Below, in pieces: positions 6,465 to 6,936 of a stretch of DNA of 6,936 nucleotides. A model generated the notes under the pieces. That model worked only from the letters and a program-made list of their open reading frames with translations, was not told the DNA's origin and searched no databases. Position 1 is the first letter of the stretch; each line of letters begins with the position of its first letter. Both the position numbers and the translations under genes were made by a program. Source of the stretch: Myxococcales bacterium (GTDB lineage Bacteria; Myxococcota_A; Polyangia; Polyangiales; Houyiibacteriaceae); NCBI GenBank assembly GCA_030622585.1, contig JAUXFZ010000128.1, positions 1 to 6,936 on the forward strand, written 5' to 3'.

Positions 6465-6936
6465 TCAGGCGGTAATGGGGCTTTCGTCCTCGCTGACCGA
6501 GTCGGCGCCTTCAAACACGAGCTTTCCGTCGCCGGCCTCGACACGAATGGTGTCGCCCGCCGAGAAGCGGCCCGCGAGAATGTCTTCGGCCAAACCGTTC
6601 TCGAGATGGCGCTGAATCGCGCGCTTGAGCGGCCGGGCGCCGTATGCCGGATCGTAGCCAACGTTCGCGAGGAAATCCTTCGCGTCGTCTGTGATCTCGA
6701 GCCGCAGGTCGCGCTCGGCGAGCCGCCTCCCGAAGATCGCGAGCTGCACGTCGACGATGCTCCGCAGCTGCGCGCGGTCGAGTCGATGAAAGATGATCGT
6801 CTCGTCGAGACGGTTGAGGAACTCGGGACGGAATGCGTCGCGCAGATCTTCCATGACGGCCTTGCGCATCGATTCCTCGTCATCGAGTGCCATGATGTGA
6901 TGTGACCCGACGTTCGAGGTCAGGATGATCACCACA
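6465..6936 (-). CDS. clpB: ClpB disaggregase, C-terminal part only (5' end beyond window)
   Basis: The last 156 codons of a Hsp100/ClpB AAA+ unfoldase are present; the rest, including the N-domain, first ATPase domain, coiled coil and the Walker motifs of the second ATPase domain, lies right of the window. Visible parts of the second AAA+ domain are the sensor-1 strand VVIILTSNVGS, then FRPEFLNRLDETIIFHRL with the arginine-finger Arg of the NR-DE motif, and the small domain with sensor-2 YDPAYGARPLKRAIQR. The end, FSAGDTIRVEAGDGKLVFE, is typical of ClpB; an acidic tail of about 13 residues follows. ClpB works with DnaK/DnaJ/GrpE to rescue aggregated proteins. The lack of an IGF/IGL-type ClpP-docking loop cannot be judged here, but the overall match is ClpB over ClpA or ClpC. 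The gene ends with tandem in-frame stops TGA-TAA. No strong terminator follows; GGGG-loop-CCCC at about 6427-6440 lacks a T tract, so read-through into rpsU is possible. Confidence 0.93.
   Translation of the reverse strand, partial: VVIILTSNVGSHHIMALDDEESMRKAVMEDLRDAFRPEFLNRLDETIIFHRLDRAQLRSIVDVQLAIFGRRLAERDLRLEITDDAKDFLANVGYDPAYGARPLKRAIQRHLENGLAEDILAGRFSAGDTIRVEAGDGKLVFEGADSVSEDESPITA

Overview
The window is ordinary chromosomal sequence from a high-GC Gram-negative bacterium. The Gram-negative call rests on an RND-type tripartite efflux operon whose adaptor has a lipoprotein signal peptide. The mix of a pyrophosphate-type phosphofructokinase, a eukaryote-like hydratase 2 and a bS21 gene next to clpB would fit a myxobacterium or another deltaproteobacterium-like lineage. 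That placement is inferred from gene content and is weakly supported. All real genes have homologues I recognise. I found no phage, insertion sequence, CRISPR array, tRNA, rRNA or other mobile signature.

Layout, left to right. Positions 1-2648 (minus) hold most of an HAE-type RND permease gene that runs off the left edge. Positions 2645-3781 (minus) encode its periplasmic adaptor (membrane fusion protein), which overlaps the permease start by 4 bases (ATGA). After a 58-base gap, 3840-4679 (minus) encodes a two-hotdog MaoC/hydratase-2 enzyme. A short divergent region (4680-4760) separates this leftward group from 4761-6089 (plus), a PPi-dependent phosphofructokinase. A hairpin at the end of that gene (6074-6102) can terminate transcription from both sides. 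Converging on it from the right are rpsU (bS21, 6123-6350, minus) and, upstream of rpsU, the 3' end of clpB (6465-6936, minus), which is cut by the right edge.

How the genes work together: adaptor and permease form a translationally coupled pair for proton-driven export, but the outer-membrane channel is not in the window. The hydratase gene may be co-transcribed with them or may only be a co-directional neighbour. The phosphofructokinase acts in central glycolysis/gluconeogenesis, while clpB and rpsU belong to protein disaggregation and translation. No intergenic stretch exceeds about 115 bases, so coding density is high. Many long open frames lie antisense to the real genes; these are GC-driven shadows and are not annotated.

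I did not find evidence for an undescribed system. The points most worth a second look are the PPi-specific signature of the phosphofructokinase, the hydratase-efflux gene group, the shared terminator that spans a stop codon, and the repeats upstream of rpsU.
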